Below the pieces are notes generated by a model. That model saw nothing but the letters and a program-made list of their open reading frames with translations. It had not been told where the DNA came from and searched no databases. A stretch of DNA of 64,000 nt from Cryptosporangium sp044454545 (GTDB lineage Bacteria > Actinomycetota > Actinomycetes > Mycobacteriales > Cryptosporangiaceae): contig NZ_JBITDV010000002.1 of NCBI RefSeq assembly GCF_044454545.1, forward strand, positions 682,001-746,000. Direction: 5' to 3'. This document shows, one piece after another, positions 40,606 to 50,067 of the stretch. How positions within the stretch are numbered: the stretch's first letter is position 1; each line of letters opens with the position of its first letter. The position numbers and the translations under genes were made by a program.

Positions 40606-42191
40606 GACTGACGACTGCGGCCGCCTACGGCCTGTGCCTGACGCTGGCGCTGGCCGGCTGCTCGGGCGGGTCCGGTACCGGCGGAACCGGGACGGCGCCG
40701 GTGATCGAGGGCGGCACGTTCACCCTCGGCCTGGCGCAGGATCCCGGTGCCCTGGACCCGCAGGGCGGCGCGGGCACGTCGCTGTTCACCGTGAGCCAGT
40801 TCGCCTACGACTCGCTGGTCAGCGTCGACGGCAAGACCGGGGAGGTCCAGTCCGCGCTGGCCAAGAGCTGGGACGCCAAGGGCACCGCGGTCACGCTGAC
40901 GCTGAACGAGGGCATCACCTGCTCGGACGGCGCCGCGCTCACCGCGTCCGACGTGGCGGCCAACATCAACTACGTCGCGAACCCGAAGAACAGCAGCCCG
41001 TTCCTCGGGGTCTTCCTGCCGGCCGGATCCAAGGCCACCGGCGACGACGCGAGCCGGGTCGTGACGCTCACGCTGGCCCAGCCGTCGCCGTTCGTGCTGA
41101 ACGGGCTGGCGAGCCTGCCGATCGTGTGCGCCGGTGGCATGAAGAACCGCGCCGCGCTGTCCAAGACGACGTCCGGCACCGGGCCGTTCACGCTGGTCGA
41201 GGTGGCACCCGGTGACCACTACACCTACCAGTTGCGCGACGGGTACACCTGGGGCCCGAACGGCGCGACGACCGCGACGAAGGGCATGCCCAAGACCGTC
41301 GTCGTCAAGATCGTGCAGAACGAGACGACCGCGGCGAACCTGCTGCTCTCCGGCGGCCTGAGCGCCTCGCAGATCCTCGGTCCCGACGCCGCCCGGCTGG
41401 AGAAGGCGGGCCTGTTCTCGGCCACCACCCCGGCACTGGTCGGGGAGCAGTGGTACAACCACGCCAAGGGGCGGGTCACCGAGGACCCGAAGGTCCGGCT
41501 GGCGCTCACCCAGGCCCTCGACCTCCCGCAGCTGCAGAAGGTGCTCACCTCGGGCAAGGGCACGGCGGCGACGACGCTGGCCGACAACGTGCCGATCGCC
41601 TGCCCCGGCGACTCGATCAAGTCGTCGTTGCCCGCCAGTGACCCCAAGGCGGCCGGCGCCCTGCTCGACCAGGCCGGCTGGACGCGGGGCGCCGACGGAC
41701 GCCGGACCAAGGCCGGCAAACCGCTGACGCTGACGATGCTCTACCAGACCACCGGAAGCGGCAGCGACGCCGCGGCCGAGCTCACGGTCAAGCAGTGGAA
41801 AGCCGTCGGCGTCACCGCCACCGCGAAGGCCCAGAACGAGACGACGCTGACCGGCACGCTCTTCGGCGCCGGAGACTGGGACGTGGCCTGGGTGCCGCTG
41901 CACGTCAACACCCCGGACCAGCTCGTGCCGTTCCTCTCCGGCGCGGCCGCACCCAAGGGCACGAACTTCGCGGCGATCTCCGACCCCGTCTACGACCAGG
42001 CGGTCAAGGCCGCGATGGCGATCCCGGGCACCGACGGGTGCAAGGCCTGGCTCGACGCCGAGTCCGGCCTGATCGCCCGGGCGTCGATCGTCCCGTTCGC
42101 CAGCACGAACTTCCGGACGTTCGGCAAGGCGGCGAAGTTCGAGACGCCGGGTGGCCTGGTCCCGACGAGCATCCGGATGCTGGCGAAATAG
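40602..42191 (+). CDS. Peptide ABC transporter substrate-binding lipoprotein (family 5)
   Basis: A 529-residue SBP_bac_5 protein with lipoprotein signal L-A-L-A-G-C. The mature chain opens G-T-F-T-L-G-L-A-Q-D-P-G-A-L-D-P-Q, characteristic of Dpp/Opp-type receptors, and contains G-T-G-P-F-T-L-V-E later. It captures extracellular peptides and delivers them to the two permease genes that follow. Its start overlaps the hydrolase stop by 4 bp. The surrounding D-specific enzymes suggest the ligand may be a D-residue-containing peptide such as a peptidoglycan fragment or peptide natural product. Confidence 0.93.
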   Translation: MRLTTAAAYGLCLTLALAGCSGGSGTGGTGTAPVIEGGTFTLGLAQDPGALDPQGGAGTSLFTVSQFAYDSLVSVDGKTGEVQSALAKSWDAKGTAVTLTLNEGITCSDGAALTASDVAANINYVANPKNSSPFLGVFLPAGSKATGDDASRVVTLTLAQPSPFVLNGLASLPIVCAGGMKNRAALSKTTSGTGPFTLVEVAPGDHYTYQLRDGYTWGPNGATTATKGMPKTVVVKIVQNETTAANLLLSGGLSASQILGPDAARLEKAGLFSATTPALVGEQWYNHAKGRVTEDPKVRLALTQALDLPQLQKVLTSGKGTAATTLADNVPIACPGDSIKSSLPASDPKAAGALLDQAGWTRGADGRRTKAGKPLTLTMLYQTTGSGSDAAAELTVKQWKAVGVTATAKAQNETTLTGTLFGAGDWDVAWVPLHVNTPDQLVPFLSGAAAPKGTNFAAISDPVYDQAVKAAMAIPGTDGCKAWLDAESGLIARASIVPFASTNFRTFGKAAKFETPGGLVPTSIRMLAK

Positions 42192-42192
42192 C

Positions 42193-43176
42193 GTGTCGGC
42201 TGCCCTGACCGTCCGCAACCTGCCCACGGTGAGCCCGTGGGTGGGTTTCGGCGTGCGTCGTTTCGGCCGGCTGCTGGTCTCGCTGTGGGTCCTGCTGACG
42301 GCGTCGTTCGCGATGATCCACCTGATCCCGGGCGACCCGGTCCGCGGCGCGCTCGGCCCCACCGCACCGGCGGAACTGGTCGAAGCGCGCCGGGAGGCCC
42401 TGGGGCTGAACGACCCGCTCGCCGTCCAGTACCTGCACTACGTCAAGGGCCTGCTGACCGGCGACCTGGGCACGTCGCTGGCGTCCCGGCTGCCGGTCTC
42501 CGACGTGATCGCCCAGCGGCTGCCGGCGACGCTGACGCTGGCCGTGCTGGCGTTCCTCGCGGCCGTGCTGATCGCGATCCCGCTCGGCGTCACGATGGGG
42601 GTGCTGACCCGGCGCGGTCACGGATCCCGCACCGAGGTCGCGTTCACCACCAGCAGCACGGTCGTGGCGACGGTTCCGGACTTCCTGATCGGCGTCGCGC
42701 TGGTGTACGTGTTCGGGATCCTGCTCGGCTGGCTGCCGATCGCCGGTAACGACACCGCGGCGGCGTACCTACTGCCGGTGTTGTCGCTGGCGATCGGACC
42801 GGCCGCGATCCTGGCCCGGATCGTCCGGGTCGAGATGACGTCGGTCCTGGAGGCCGACTTCGTCCGCACGGCCCGGGCCAAGCGGCTGCCGGCCCGGTCG
42901 ATCTACCTGCGCCACGCGCTGCCCAACGCGGTCACCGGCGCCCTGACCGTCGGCGGGCTCCTGCTCAGCGCGATGGTGGCCGGCACCGTGCTGGTCGAGA
43001 ACGTGTTCGCCTGGCCCGGGCTCGGCAGCACGATCGTGAGCGCGATCCTGACCAAGGACTACCCGGTGGTGCAGGCGATCGTCCTCGTCTACGGCGTCGG
43101 GGTGCTGCTCACCAACCTCGTCGTGGACGTGTTCCTGGCGTTGCTCGATCCCCGCTCGACGATCCGGGAGGGCTGA
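42193..43176 (+). CDS. Peptide ABC transporter permease (DppB class)
   Basis: A 327-residue permease with six helices. The N-terminal region is typical of DppB (I-P-G-D-P-V-R-G-A-L-G then an extracytoplasmic segment with L-G-L-N-D-P-L), and an EAA loop near residue 230 has V-R-T-A-R-A-K-R-L-P. The GTG start one base after the receptor stop is preferred over an upstream start inside the receptor gene. It pairs with the permease half of the next gene. Confidence 0.93.
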   Translation: MSAALTVRNLPTVSPWVGFGVRRFGRLLVSLWVLLTASFAMIHLIPGDPVRGALGPTAPAELVEARREALGLNDPLAVQYLHYVKGLLTGDLGTSLASRLPVSDVIAQRLPATLTLAVLAFLAAVLIAIPLGVTMGVLTRRGHGSRTEVAFTTSSTVVATVPDFLIGVALVYVFGILLGWLPIAGNDTAAAYLLPVLSLAIGPAAILARIVRVEMTSVLEADFVRTARAKRLPARSIYLRHALPNAVTGALTVGGLLLSAMVAGTVLVENVFAWPGLGSTIVSAILTKDYPVVQAIVLVYGVGVLLTNLVVDVFLALLDPRSTIREG

Positions 43177-43179
43177 CGG

Positions 43180-45030
43180 ATGCGCTGGTTACGGGTCGTC
43201 CGGACCCCGCTGGGCCTGACCGCGACCGTGCTGATGGCTGTCGTCCTGGTGGCCGCCGCGCTCGGGCCGGTGGTGTGGGGCACGGGTGCCGACGCGGTCG
43301 ACACCGACCGGATCCTGGCGGCGCCGTCGGGCGCGCACTGGGCCGGGACCGACAGCCTGGGCCGGGACATCCTGCTGCGGGTGCTGGTCGCGTCCCGGCT
43401 CTCGATCGTGCTCGCGCTGCTGGCCACCGTCCTCGCGGTCGGCGCCGGGCTGGTGCTGGGCGCGTTGCCGTTCCTGCTCGGCCGGCGGTCCGGCCGGATC
43501 GTCACGGCGGCGGTCAACATCGCGGTCGCTTTCCCCGGCATCCTGCTGGCGTTGTTCTTCGCGGTCGTGTTCGGCGTCGGTGCGACCGGCGCGGTGCTCG
43601 CGATCGGACTCGCCGGTGCCCCGTCGTTCGCGCGCCTCACCCAGACGCTGGTCGCCGAGGTCGCGGCGCGGGACTACGTCTCGGCCGCACGGACGGTGGG
43701 CCTCGGCCGGGGCCGGATCCTCGTCCGGCACGTGCTGCCGAACGTCGCCGAGCCGCTGGTCGTCAACGCGACGATCGGGGCCGGCGGTGCGCTGCTCTCG
43801 TTCGCCGGGCTGTCGTTTCTCGGCCTGGGCGTCCAGCCGCCCGCCTACGACTGGGGCCGGTTGCTCTACGACGGCATCGGCACGATCTACGTGAACGCGG
43901 CGGCGGCGCTCGCCCCCGGGGCCGCGGTGGTGCTGGCCGGACTCGCGTTCAACTTCTTCGGCGAATCCGTCGCCAAGGGCCTGGGCGTCACCGTCGACGT
44001 CGGACTCCGGCCGGTCGTGCGGGCCCGCGTCCGCACGGAAGGACGACCGGCCGAGCCGGACGCGGACGTCGTGCTCGACGTCCGGGACCTCGAGGTCACC
44101 CTGGCCGGTCCGGCCGGGCCGATCCGGCCGGTCCGGGGCATCTCGTTCCAGGTCCGACGCGGTGAGGCCGTCGGCATCGTCGGGGAGTCCGGGTCCGGGA
44201 AGTCGATGACGGCACTGGCCGTCACCCGCCTGATCGCCGACCACGGCCAGGTGGACGCCACCCGGCTCACGCTGCTCGACCAGGACCTGCTCGCGCCGGA
44301 CACCGCGGCCCGGCGCCGGACGCTGGGCACCCGGGTGGCGATGGTCTTCCAGGACCCGATGACCGCGTTCAACCCCACCAGGCGGATCGGTGCCCAGCTC
44401 GCGGAAGCGGCGACCCACCACCAGAAACTCAGCCGGAGGGAGGCGATGGCCCGGGCGGCGGACCGGCTGGACGCGGTCCGGATCCCGGACGCCCGGACCC
44501 GCGTGCGCCAGTACCCGCACGAGTTCTCCGGCGGCATGCGTCAGCGGGCGATGATCGGCATGGGGCTGATGAACACCCCGGCCCTGATCGTGGCCGACGA
44601 GCCGACCACGGCCCTCGACGTGACCGTGCAGCGGCAGGTGCTCGAACTGCTCGCGACGATCCGGCGCAGCGACCGCGCCGCGCTGGTGCTGATCAGCCAC
44701 GACGTCGCGGTGATCGGGGACGTGTGCGATCGCGTGCTGGTGATGTACGCGGGCCGGATCGTCGAGGAGCTGCCGGCCGACGCCAAGCCCCTGCACCCGT
44801 ACACGCGGGCGCTGATGGACGCGGTGCCCGACATGGCGACCGACCTCGACCGTCCGCTCGCGACGATCCCCGGCCGTCCGGTCGACCCGGCCGACGTGCC
44901 ACCCGGCTGTGCCTACGCCGAGCGGTGCCCGCTCGCCGACGACCACTGCCGGGCCGAGGATCCACCCCTGGCCGCCGATTCGCCGGAGCACCGGGTCGCG
45001 TGCTGGCACGCGGGTGAGGAGCCCCGATGA
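43180..45030 (+). CDS. Peptide ABC transporter permease-ATPase fusion (DppC-DppD)
   Basis: A 616-residue fusion. Residues 1 to about 275 are a DppC-type permease (G-T-D-S-L-G-R-D-I-L near the start; EAA loop with S-A-A-R-T-V-G-L-G). Residues about 290-610 are a DppD-type ATPase with Walker A G-E-S-G-S-G-K-S, signature F-S-G-G-M-R-Q-R, Walker B A-L-I-V-A-D-E-P and a C-terminal oligopeptide-transporter Cys cluster (P-P-G-C-A-Y-A-E-R-C-P, later D-H-C, V-A-C). That cluster may bind an Fe-S centre or metal, as in DppD. ATG at 43180 lies 3 bp after the previous stop. Confidence 0.93.
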   Translation: MRWLRVVRTPLGLTATVLMAVVLVAAALGPVVWGTGADAVDTDRILAAPSGAHWAGTDSLGRDILLRVLVASRLSIVLALLATVLAVGAGLVLGALPFLLGRRSGRIVTAAVNIAVAFPGILLALFFAVVFGVGATGAVLAIGLAGAPSFARLTQTLVAEVAARDYVSAARTVGLGRGRILVRHVLPNVAEPLVVNATIGAGGALLSFAGLSFLGLGVQPPAYDWGRLLYDGIGTIYVNAAAALAPGAAVVLAGLAFNFFGESVAKGLGVTVDVGLRPVVRARVRTEGRPAEPDADVVLDVRDLEVTLAGPAGPIRPVRGISFQVRRGEAVGIVGESGSGKSMTALAVTRLIADHGQVDATRLTLLDQDLLAPDTAARRRTLGTRVAMVFQDPMTAFNPTRRIGAQLAEAATHHQKLSRREAMARAADRLDAVRIPDARTRVRQYPHEFSGGMRQRAMIGMGLMNTPALIVADEPTTALDVTVQRQVLELLATIRRSDRAALVLISHDVAVIGDVCDRVLVMYAGRIVEELPADAKPLHPYTRALMDAVPDMATDLDRPLATIPGRPVDPADVPPGCAYAERCPLADDHCRAEDPPLAADSPEHRVACWHAGEEPR

Positions 45031-45773
45031 GCGAGCTGAAGTTCGAGCACGTCACGGTCCGCTACGGGCGCGCCACCGCGGTGGACGACGTCAGCCTGAC
45101 GGTGCCGGACGGCGCCGTGATCGGGCTCGTCGGGGAGTCCGGCTCGGGAAAGTCCACGCTGGCCCGCGCCGCCGTCGGTCTGGCTCCGCCGGTCGGCGGC
45201 CGGATCACGCTCGACGGCGCGCCGGTGCCGACCCGGGGGCGCCCCCGTCCACTGCAGATGGTGTTCCAGGACCCGTACTCCTCGCTCGACCCGCGGATGA
45301 CGGTCGGCGCGACCATCGCCGAGGCGATGCCTCCGGGGCGGGCCCGGTCCGAGCGGCGGGCCGGCGTCACCCGCCTGCTCGAACAGGTCCACCTGGACCC
45401 CGGTACCGCCGGCACGCTCCCGTCCCGGCTCTCCGGCGGTCAGCGGCAGCGCGTCGCGCTGGCCCGCGCGCTGGCGGCCGACCCGAGCGTGATCATCGCC
45501 GACGAGATCACCTCCGCCCTGGACGTCTCGGTCCAGGGCGCGGTGCTCAACCTCGTCCGCGAACTCCAGCGCGAGCTGGGGCTGTCGATGCTGTTCATCT
45601 CCCACAACCTCGCCGTCGTCCGTTACGTCGCCTCGCACGTGGCGGTGATGCGACGCGGGCGGCTCGTCGAGCACGGGCCCACGTCGCAGGTGCTGGCCGA
45701 GCCCGCACACGAGTACACCCGCGAGTTGCTCGCCGCCGTACCCGGCCGAGCGCCCCGAAGGAGTAAGCCATGA
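45027..45773 (+). CDS. Peptide ABC transporter ATPase (DppF class)
   Basis: A 248-residue ATPase: Walker A G-E-S-G-S-G-K-S-T-L, Q-loop F-Q-D-P-Y-S-S-L-D-P-R (a DppF/OppF hallmark), L-S-G-G-Q-R-Q-R and Walker B S-V-I-I-A-D-E. The protein is short because it lacks the usual C-terminal Cys-containing extension. It overlaps both neighbours by 4 bp. It would form a heterodimeric motor with the ATPase half of the preceding fusion. Confidence 0.94.
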   Translation: MSELKFEHVTVRYGRATAVDDVSLTVPDGAVIGLVGESGSGKSTLARAAVGLAPPVGGRITLDGAPVPTRGRPRPLQMVFQDPYSSLDPRMTVGATIAEAMPPGRARSERRAGVTRLLEQVHLDPGTAGTLPSRLSGGQRQRVALARALAADPSVIIADEITSALDVSVQGAVLNLVRELQRELGLSMLFISHNLAVVRYVASHVAVMRRGRLVEHGPTSQVLAEPAHEYTRELLAAVPGRAPRRSKP

Positions 45774-48700
45774 ACCTCGCCGACGTGGTGGTTCCGTCGC
45801 AGCCCGCGCTGTCGGCGGACGGGAGCCGGATCGTCTACGTGCTGCGGACCATCGACACCGGTCACGACCGGAACGTCGATCAGCTGTGGCTGGCCGGCGC
45901 CGACGGGGGCACGCTGCGGCGGCTCACCCACGGCGTCACCGACGCCGCCCCGGCCTGGTCTCCCGACGGCACCCGGATCGCGTTCCTCCGCGACGGTCAG
46001 GTCGCGATTCTCGACGTCGAGGGTGGCGAACCCGAGGCGGTCACCGACCTGCCGCTGGGCGCCGGCGCGCCGCGCTGGAGCCCGGACGGCTCGCGGCTCG
46101 CGTTCACCGCTCCGGTCGACCCGTCCGGCGGCGGCCGGGGTCCGATGGTCTCCGACGGCCTCGACTACCAGGCCGACGGCGCCGGCCTGTACGGCCCGGT
46201 CCGGCGGCAGGCCTTCGTTCTCGATCCGGACGCCCGGCCGGCGCGGCAGGTCACCGACGGTCCGTACGACGTCGGGGCGGTGGCCTGGTCGCCGGACGGC
46301 ACGACGCTGGCGTTCACCCGGAAGGACGGTGCCGACAGCGACCTGAGCCACCGCACACCGGTGTTCCTGCTGGACATCGACGACCCGCACGCGCGTCCCC
46401 GGGCCGTGGCGTTCACCGGCGGGGTGGCGGCCACGGTGGGCTGGGTGACCGACGGCTCGGCGCTGCTCGTCGTCGGCTGGGCCGGTGACCCGACCGGACA
46501 TGCCCGCCTGTATCGCGTCCGCACGGGGGACGGCGAGGTCACCGACCTCACCGGGTCGCTGGACCGCAACGTGATGCCGGGTGGGCCGGCGTACCCCGGC
46601 GGTCTGCCGGTCGAGGCCGGCGGCCGGGTGTACTTCTGCCTGCGCGAGCACGGATGCAGCCATCTGTGGTCGGTCGCGATCGACGGCGGGGACGCCCGGC
46701 CGGTCGTCGGCGGGCCGGGGCGCGTGGTGTCCGGGCTGTCGGTCGGCGGCGGGCGGGCCGCGATCACGGTGGCCACCGGGACGTCGTTCGGCGAGGTCGC
46801 GATCGTGGACCTGGCCGTCGGTACTACCGGCACGGTGGACACGCTGACCGTGCTGACCGGGCACGGAGCCCCGGAGCTGCACGCCCGCGAGGAGCGGTGG
46901 TTCACGATCTCCGACGGCACCCGGGTGCAGGCCTGGCTCCTGCGCGACCCGGCGCGGAGCGGGCCGCGGCCGCTGCTGCTCGACATCCACGGCGGTCCGC
47001 ACAACGCCTGGAACGCGGCCGCGGACGAGATGCACCTCTACCACCAGGAGCTGGTCGACCGCGGCTGGGTCGTGCTGCTGGTCAACCCGCGCGGCAGCGA
47101 CGGCTACGGCGAGGCGTTCTACGACGGCGCCCACGGCCGGTGGGGCGTCGCGGACGCGGCCGACTTCCTCGAGCCGCTCGACGAACTCGTCGCCGAGGGG
47201 CTCGCCGACCCGGACCGGCTCGCGGTCTCGGGCTACAGCTACGGCGGGTTCATGACCTGCTGGCTGACCGGCCACGACGACCGGTTCGCGGCAGCGGTGG
47301 CCGGCGGGACGGTGAGCGACCTGGTGAGCATCAGCGGCTCCAGCGACGACGCCCACTTCCTCAGTGCGTTCGAGCTCGGCGGCCTGCTCTGGGAGAAGCC
47401 GGCCGAGTACGCGGCGATGTCACCGCTGACCCACGTGGCCGACGTCCGCACGCCGACGCTGGTGCTGCACGGCGCCGAGGACCGGACCTGCCCGGTCGGC
47501 CAGGCCCAGCAGTGGCACACCGCGCTGCGGCAGCTGGGCGTGCCGACCCGGCTGGTCGTGTATCCGGAGGCCTCGCACGCGTTCATCCTGCTCGGGCCAC
47601 CGTCGCAGCGGATCGATTACAACCGGCGGGTCGTCGACTGGCTCGAAGAGCACACCGGCCGGGCACGGATCGACGCGTCGCACTGGCAGGAGCGGCTGAC
47701 CTCGCTGGCCGTCCGGCACAAGGTGCCGGGCGCGCAGCTCGGCCTCCTGCGGGCCGACGAACTGGTCGAGCTGGCCCACGGGGTGCTGCACACCGGGACC
47801 GGAGCGCCGGTCCGTACCGACTCGCTGTTCCAGATCGGCTCGATCACGAAGGTCTGGACCGCCACCGTCGCGATGATCCTGGTCGACGAGGGGCTGCTCA
47901 CGCTCGACACCCCGGTCGCCGAGGTGCTGCCGGAGCTGCGGCTCGCCGACCCGGACGTGACCAAGGCGGTCACCGTGCGGCACCTGCTCACCCACACCAG
48001 CGGCATCGACGGCGACGTGTTCACCGACACCGGCCGTGGTGACGACTGCGTCGAGAAGTACGTCGAGGCCCTCGGCGAGGTCGGTCAGAACCATCCGCTG
48101 GGCGTCACGTTCTCGTACTGCAACGCCGGTTACACGCTGCTGGGCCGGGTGATCGAGAAGATCACCGGTCAGACGTGGGACCAGGCGTTGCGCTCACGCC
48201 TGTTCACGCCGCTCGGGCTCGCGAGCACCGGGACGCTGCCGGAGGAGGCGCTGCTCCACTCGACCGCGGTCGGTCACCAGGACGGCGAGCCGGTCGGGAC
48301 CTGGATGCTGCCGCGCGCGCTCGGACCCGCGGGGCTGATCAACTCCACGGCCGCCGACGTGCTGGCCTTCGCCCGGGCGCACCTGACCGGCGGGCTGCTG
48401 ACCGCACAGAGCGCGGCCGCGATGGCGGCGTTCCAGGCCGACCTGCCCGACAAGCAGGTGCTCGGTGACTCGTGGGGCCTCGGCTGGATCCGGTTCGACT
48501 GGGACTCCCACCGCCTGATCGGCCACGACGGCACCACGCTGGGTCAGGCCGCGTTCCTGCGGATCCTGCCCGAGCAGGGGCTGGCCGTCGTCCTGCTCAC
48601 CAACGGCGGGAACGCCCGTGACCTCTACGAGGACCTGTTCCGGGAGATCTTCGCCGAGGTCGCCGGGGTGACGGTGCCGCGTCCGTTCGCACCGCCGCCG

Positions 48701-48988
48701 GAGCCGTACGACGGGGACGTGACGCCGTTCGCCGGTACCTACGAGCGGGCCGGCGTCCGGATGGAGGTGGCGAGCAACCCGCCCCGGCTGCGCACGACGA
48801 TCACCGGGCCGCTCGCCGAGCTGGAGCCGGACACGGTGCACGAGTACGCGATGGTGCCGGCCGGGCCGGCGGTCTTCGCGGTGAAACCGCCGGAGGCGGA
48901 GAACTGGATCCCGGTGACGTTCTACGCGCTCCCGACCGGCGAGCCGTACCTGCACTTCGGGGTTCGAGCCACACCGAAGGTGGGCTGA
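45770..48988 (+). CDS. S9 prolyl-oligopeptidase-type peptidase fused to an S12-type hydrolase
   Basis: This 1072-residue fusion has residues 1 to about 370 as a TolB/PD40-like beta-propeller and about 390-625 as an S9C alpha/beta-hydrolase. The S9 nucleophile is in G-Y-S-Y-G-G-F-M (near 489), Asp is in H-G-A-E-D-R-T (near 571) and His in E-A-S-H-A-F (near 603). Residues about 635-1072 are a class-C-beta-lactamase-fold hydrolase with Ser in G-S-I-T-K (near 691), Y-C-N (near 783) and G-H-D-G (near 919), closely resembling the 39172 protein. Both triads are intact. There is no signal peptide, so it acts on imported peptides. This domain pair is unusual. Confidence 0.9.
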   Translation: MNLADVVVPSQPALSADGSRIVYVLRTIDTGHDRNVDQLWLAGADGGTLRRLTHGVTDAAPAWSPDGTRIAFLRDGQVAILDVEGGEPEAVTDLPLGAGAPRWSPDGSRLAFTAPVDPSGGGRGPMVSDGLDYQADGAGLYGPVRRQAFVLDPDARPARQVTDGPYDVGAVAWSPDGTTLAFTRKDGADSDLSHRTPVFLLDIDDPHARPRAVAFTGGVAATVGWVTDGSALLVVGWAGDPTGHARLYRVRTGDGEVTDLTGSLDRNVMPGGPAYPGGLPVEAGGRVYFCLREHGCSHLWSVAIDGGDARPVVGGPGRVVSGLSVGGGRAAITVATGTSFGEVAIVDLAVGTTGTVDTLTVLTGHGAPELHAREERWFTISDGTRVQAWLLRDPARSGPRPLLLDIHGGPHNAWNAAADEMHLYHQELVDRGWVVLLVNPRGSDGYGEAFYDGAHGRWGVADAADFLEPLDELVAEGLADPDRLAVSGYSYGGFMTCWLTGHDDRFAAAVAGGTVSDLVSISGSSDDAHFLSAFELGGLLWEKPAEYAAMSPLTHVADVRTPTLVLHGAEDRTCPVGQAQQWHTALRQLGVPTRLVVYPEASHAFILLGPPSQRIDYNRRVVDWLEEHTGRARIDASHWQERLTSLAVRHKVPGAQLGLLRADELVELAHGVLHTGTGAPVRTDSLFQIGSITKVWTATVAMILVDEGLLTLDTPVAEVLPELRLADPDVTKAVTVRHLLTHTSGIDGDVFTDTGRGDDCVEKYVEALGEVGQNHPLGVTFSYCNAGYTLLGRVIEKITGQTWDQALRSRLFTPLGLASTGTLPEEALLHSTAVGHQDGEPVGTWMLPRALGPAGLINSTAADVLAFARAHLTGGLLTAQSAAAMAAFQADLPDKQVLGDSWGLGWIRFDWDSHRLIGHDGTTLGQAAFLRILPEQGLAVVLLTNGGNARDLYEDLFREIFAEVAGVTVPRPFAPPPEPYDGDVTPFAGTYERAGVRMEVASNPPRLRTTITGPLAELEPDTVHEYAMVPAGPAVFAVKPPEAENWIPVTFYALPTGEPYLHFGVRATPKVG

Positions 48989-50067
48989 TGACCGACCTGC
49001 GGGACATGCTCGCGGACGCGCGGGCGCTGATCGAGTGCGAGTCGCCCTCCGGCGACCGGGCCGCGGTCGCCCGGTCGGCCGAGGTCGTCGCCGAGGTCGG
49101 TACCGGCATCCTGGGCGTCGCCCCGGAGCGGATCGACGGGGTCCATCTGCGGTGGCGGCTCGGCCCGGGCCCGTCGCGGGTGCTGCTGCTCGGTCACCAC
49201 GACACGGTCTGGCCGCTCGGGACGCTCGACGACCGGCCGTACGCGGTGGACGGCGGGATCCTGCGTGGCCCGGGCTGTTTCGACATGAAGGTCGGGCTGG
49301 TGATGGCGTTGCACGCGGCTGCCGGGCTGGACGGCGTCACGCTGCTGGTCACCGGCGACGAGGAGCTCGGGTCGCCGGGCTCGCGCGAGCTGATCGAGCG
49401 GGAGGCCAGGGCGGCGGAGGCGGCGCTGGTGCTGGAGGCGTCCGCCGACGGTGGCGCGCTGAAGTGCGAGCGGAAGGGCACCTCGCTCTACGACGTGCGG
49501 GTGATCGGCCGGGCCGCGCACGCCGGGCTGGAGCCCGAGCGCGGAGTGAACGCGACGATCGAGCTCGCCCGCCAGGTGCTGGCGGTCAGCGCGCTGGGCG
49601 GCGCGGGGACCACGGTGACGCCGACTGTGGCGCGGGCAGGCGTCACGACGAACACCGTGCCGGCCGAGGGATCGTTCGCGGTGGACGTCCGGGTGGAGAC
49701 CCGGGCGGAACAGGAGCGGGTCGACCGGGCCATGCGCGCGCTGGGCGCGGTCGACCCGGGTGCGCGCGTCGAGGTGACCGGAGGTCGGAACCGGCCGCCG
49801 CTCGACGCGTCGGCGTCGGACTCGCTCTATGCTCTGGCCTGCCGGATCGCCGTCGGGCAGGGGCTGGCCGAGCCGGGGCGCGCCGCGGTCGGTGGCGCGT
49901 CCGACGGGAACTTCACCGCCGGGGTCGGCACGCCGACGCTCGACGGTCTCGGCGCGGTCGGTGGTGGCGCGCACGCGGCCGACGAGCACGTCGTGGTGGA
50001 GCACATCGGGCCACGGACCGCGCTGCTGCGCGCGCTGGTCTCGCACCTGGGGGCGGGGGGCTCGTGA
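48988..50067 (+). CDS. M20 metallopeptidase/deacylase
   Basis: A 359-residue di-zinc hydrolase of the carboxypeptidase G2/ArgE group: G-H-H-D-T-V-W (His70, Asp72), G-C-F-D-M-K-V-G (bridging Asp), T-G-D-E-E-L-G-S (catalytic Glu pair), a dimerisation domain with R-A-A-H-A-G, and the terminal E-H-V-V-V-E-H. M20 enzymes hydrolyse amide bonds of N-acyl amino acids or dipeptides. Next to a GNAT and an NSAR-type racemase, the best match is the L-specific desuccinylase of the D-to-L amino acid pathway; aminoacylase or dipeptidase is the alternative. The ATG shares one base with the upstream TGA. Confidence 0.9.
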   Translation: MTDLRDMLADARALIECESPSGDRAAVARSAEVVAEVGTGILGVAPERIDGVHLRWRLGPGPSRVLLLGHHDTVWPLGTLDDRPYAVDGGILRGPGCFDMKVGLVMALHAAAGLDGVTLLVTGDEELGSPGSRELIEREARAAEAALVLEASADGGALKCERKGTSLYDVRVIGRAAHAGLEPERGVNATIELARQVLAVSALGGAGTTVTPTVARAGVTTNTVPAEGSFAVDVRVETRAEQERVDRAMRALGAVDPGARVEVTGGRNRPPLDASASDSLYALACRIAVGQGLAEPGRAAVGGASDGNFTAGVGTPTLDGLGAVGGGAHAADEHVVVEHIGPRTALLRALVSHLGAGGS

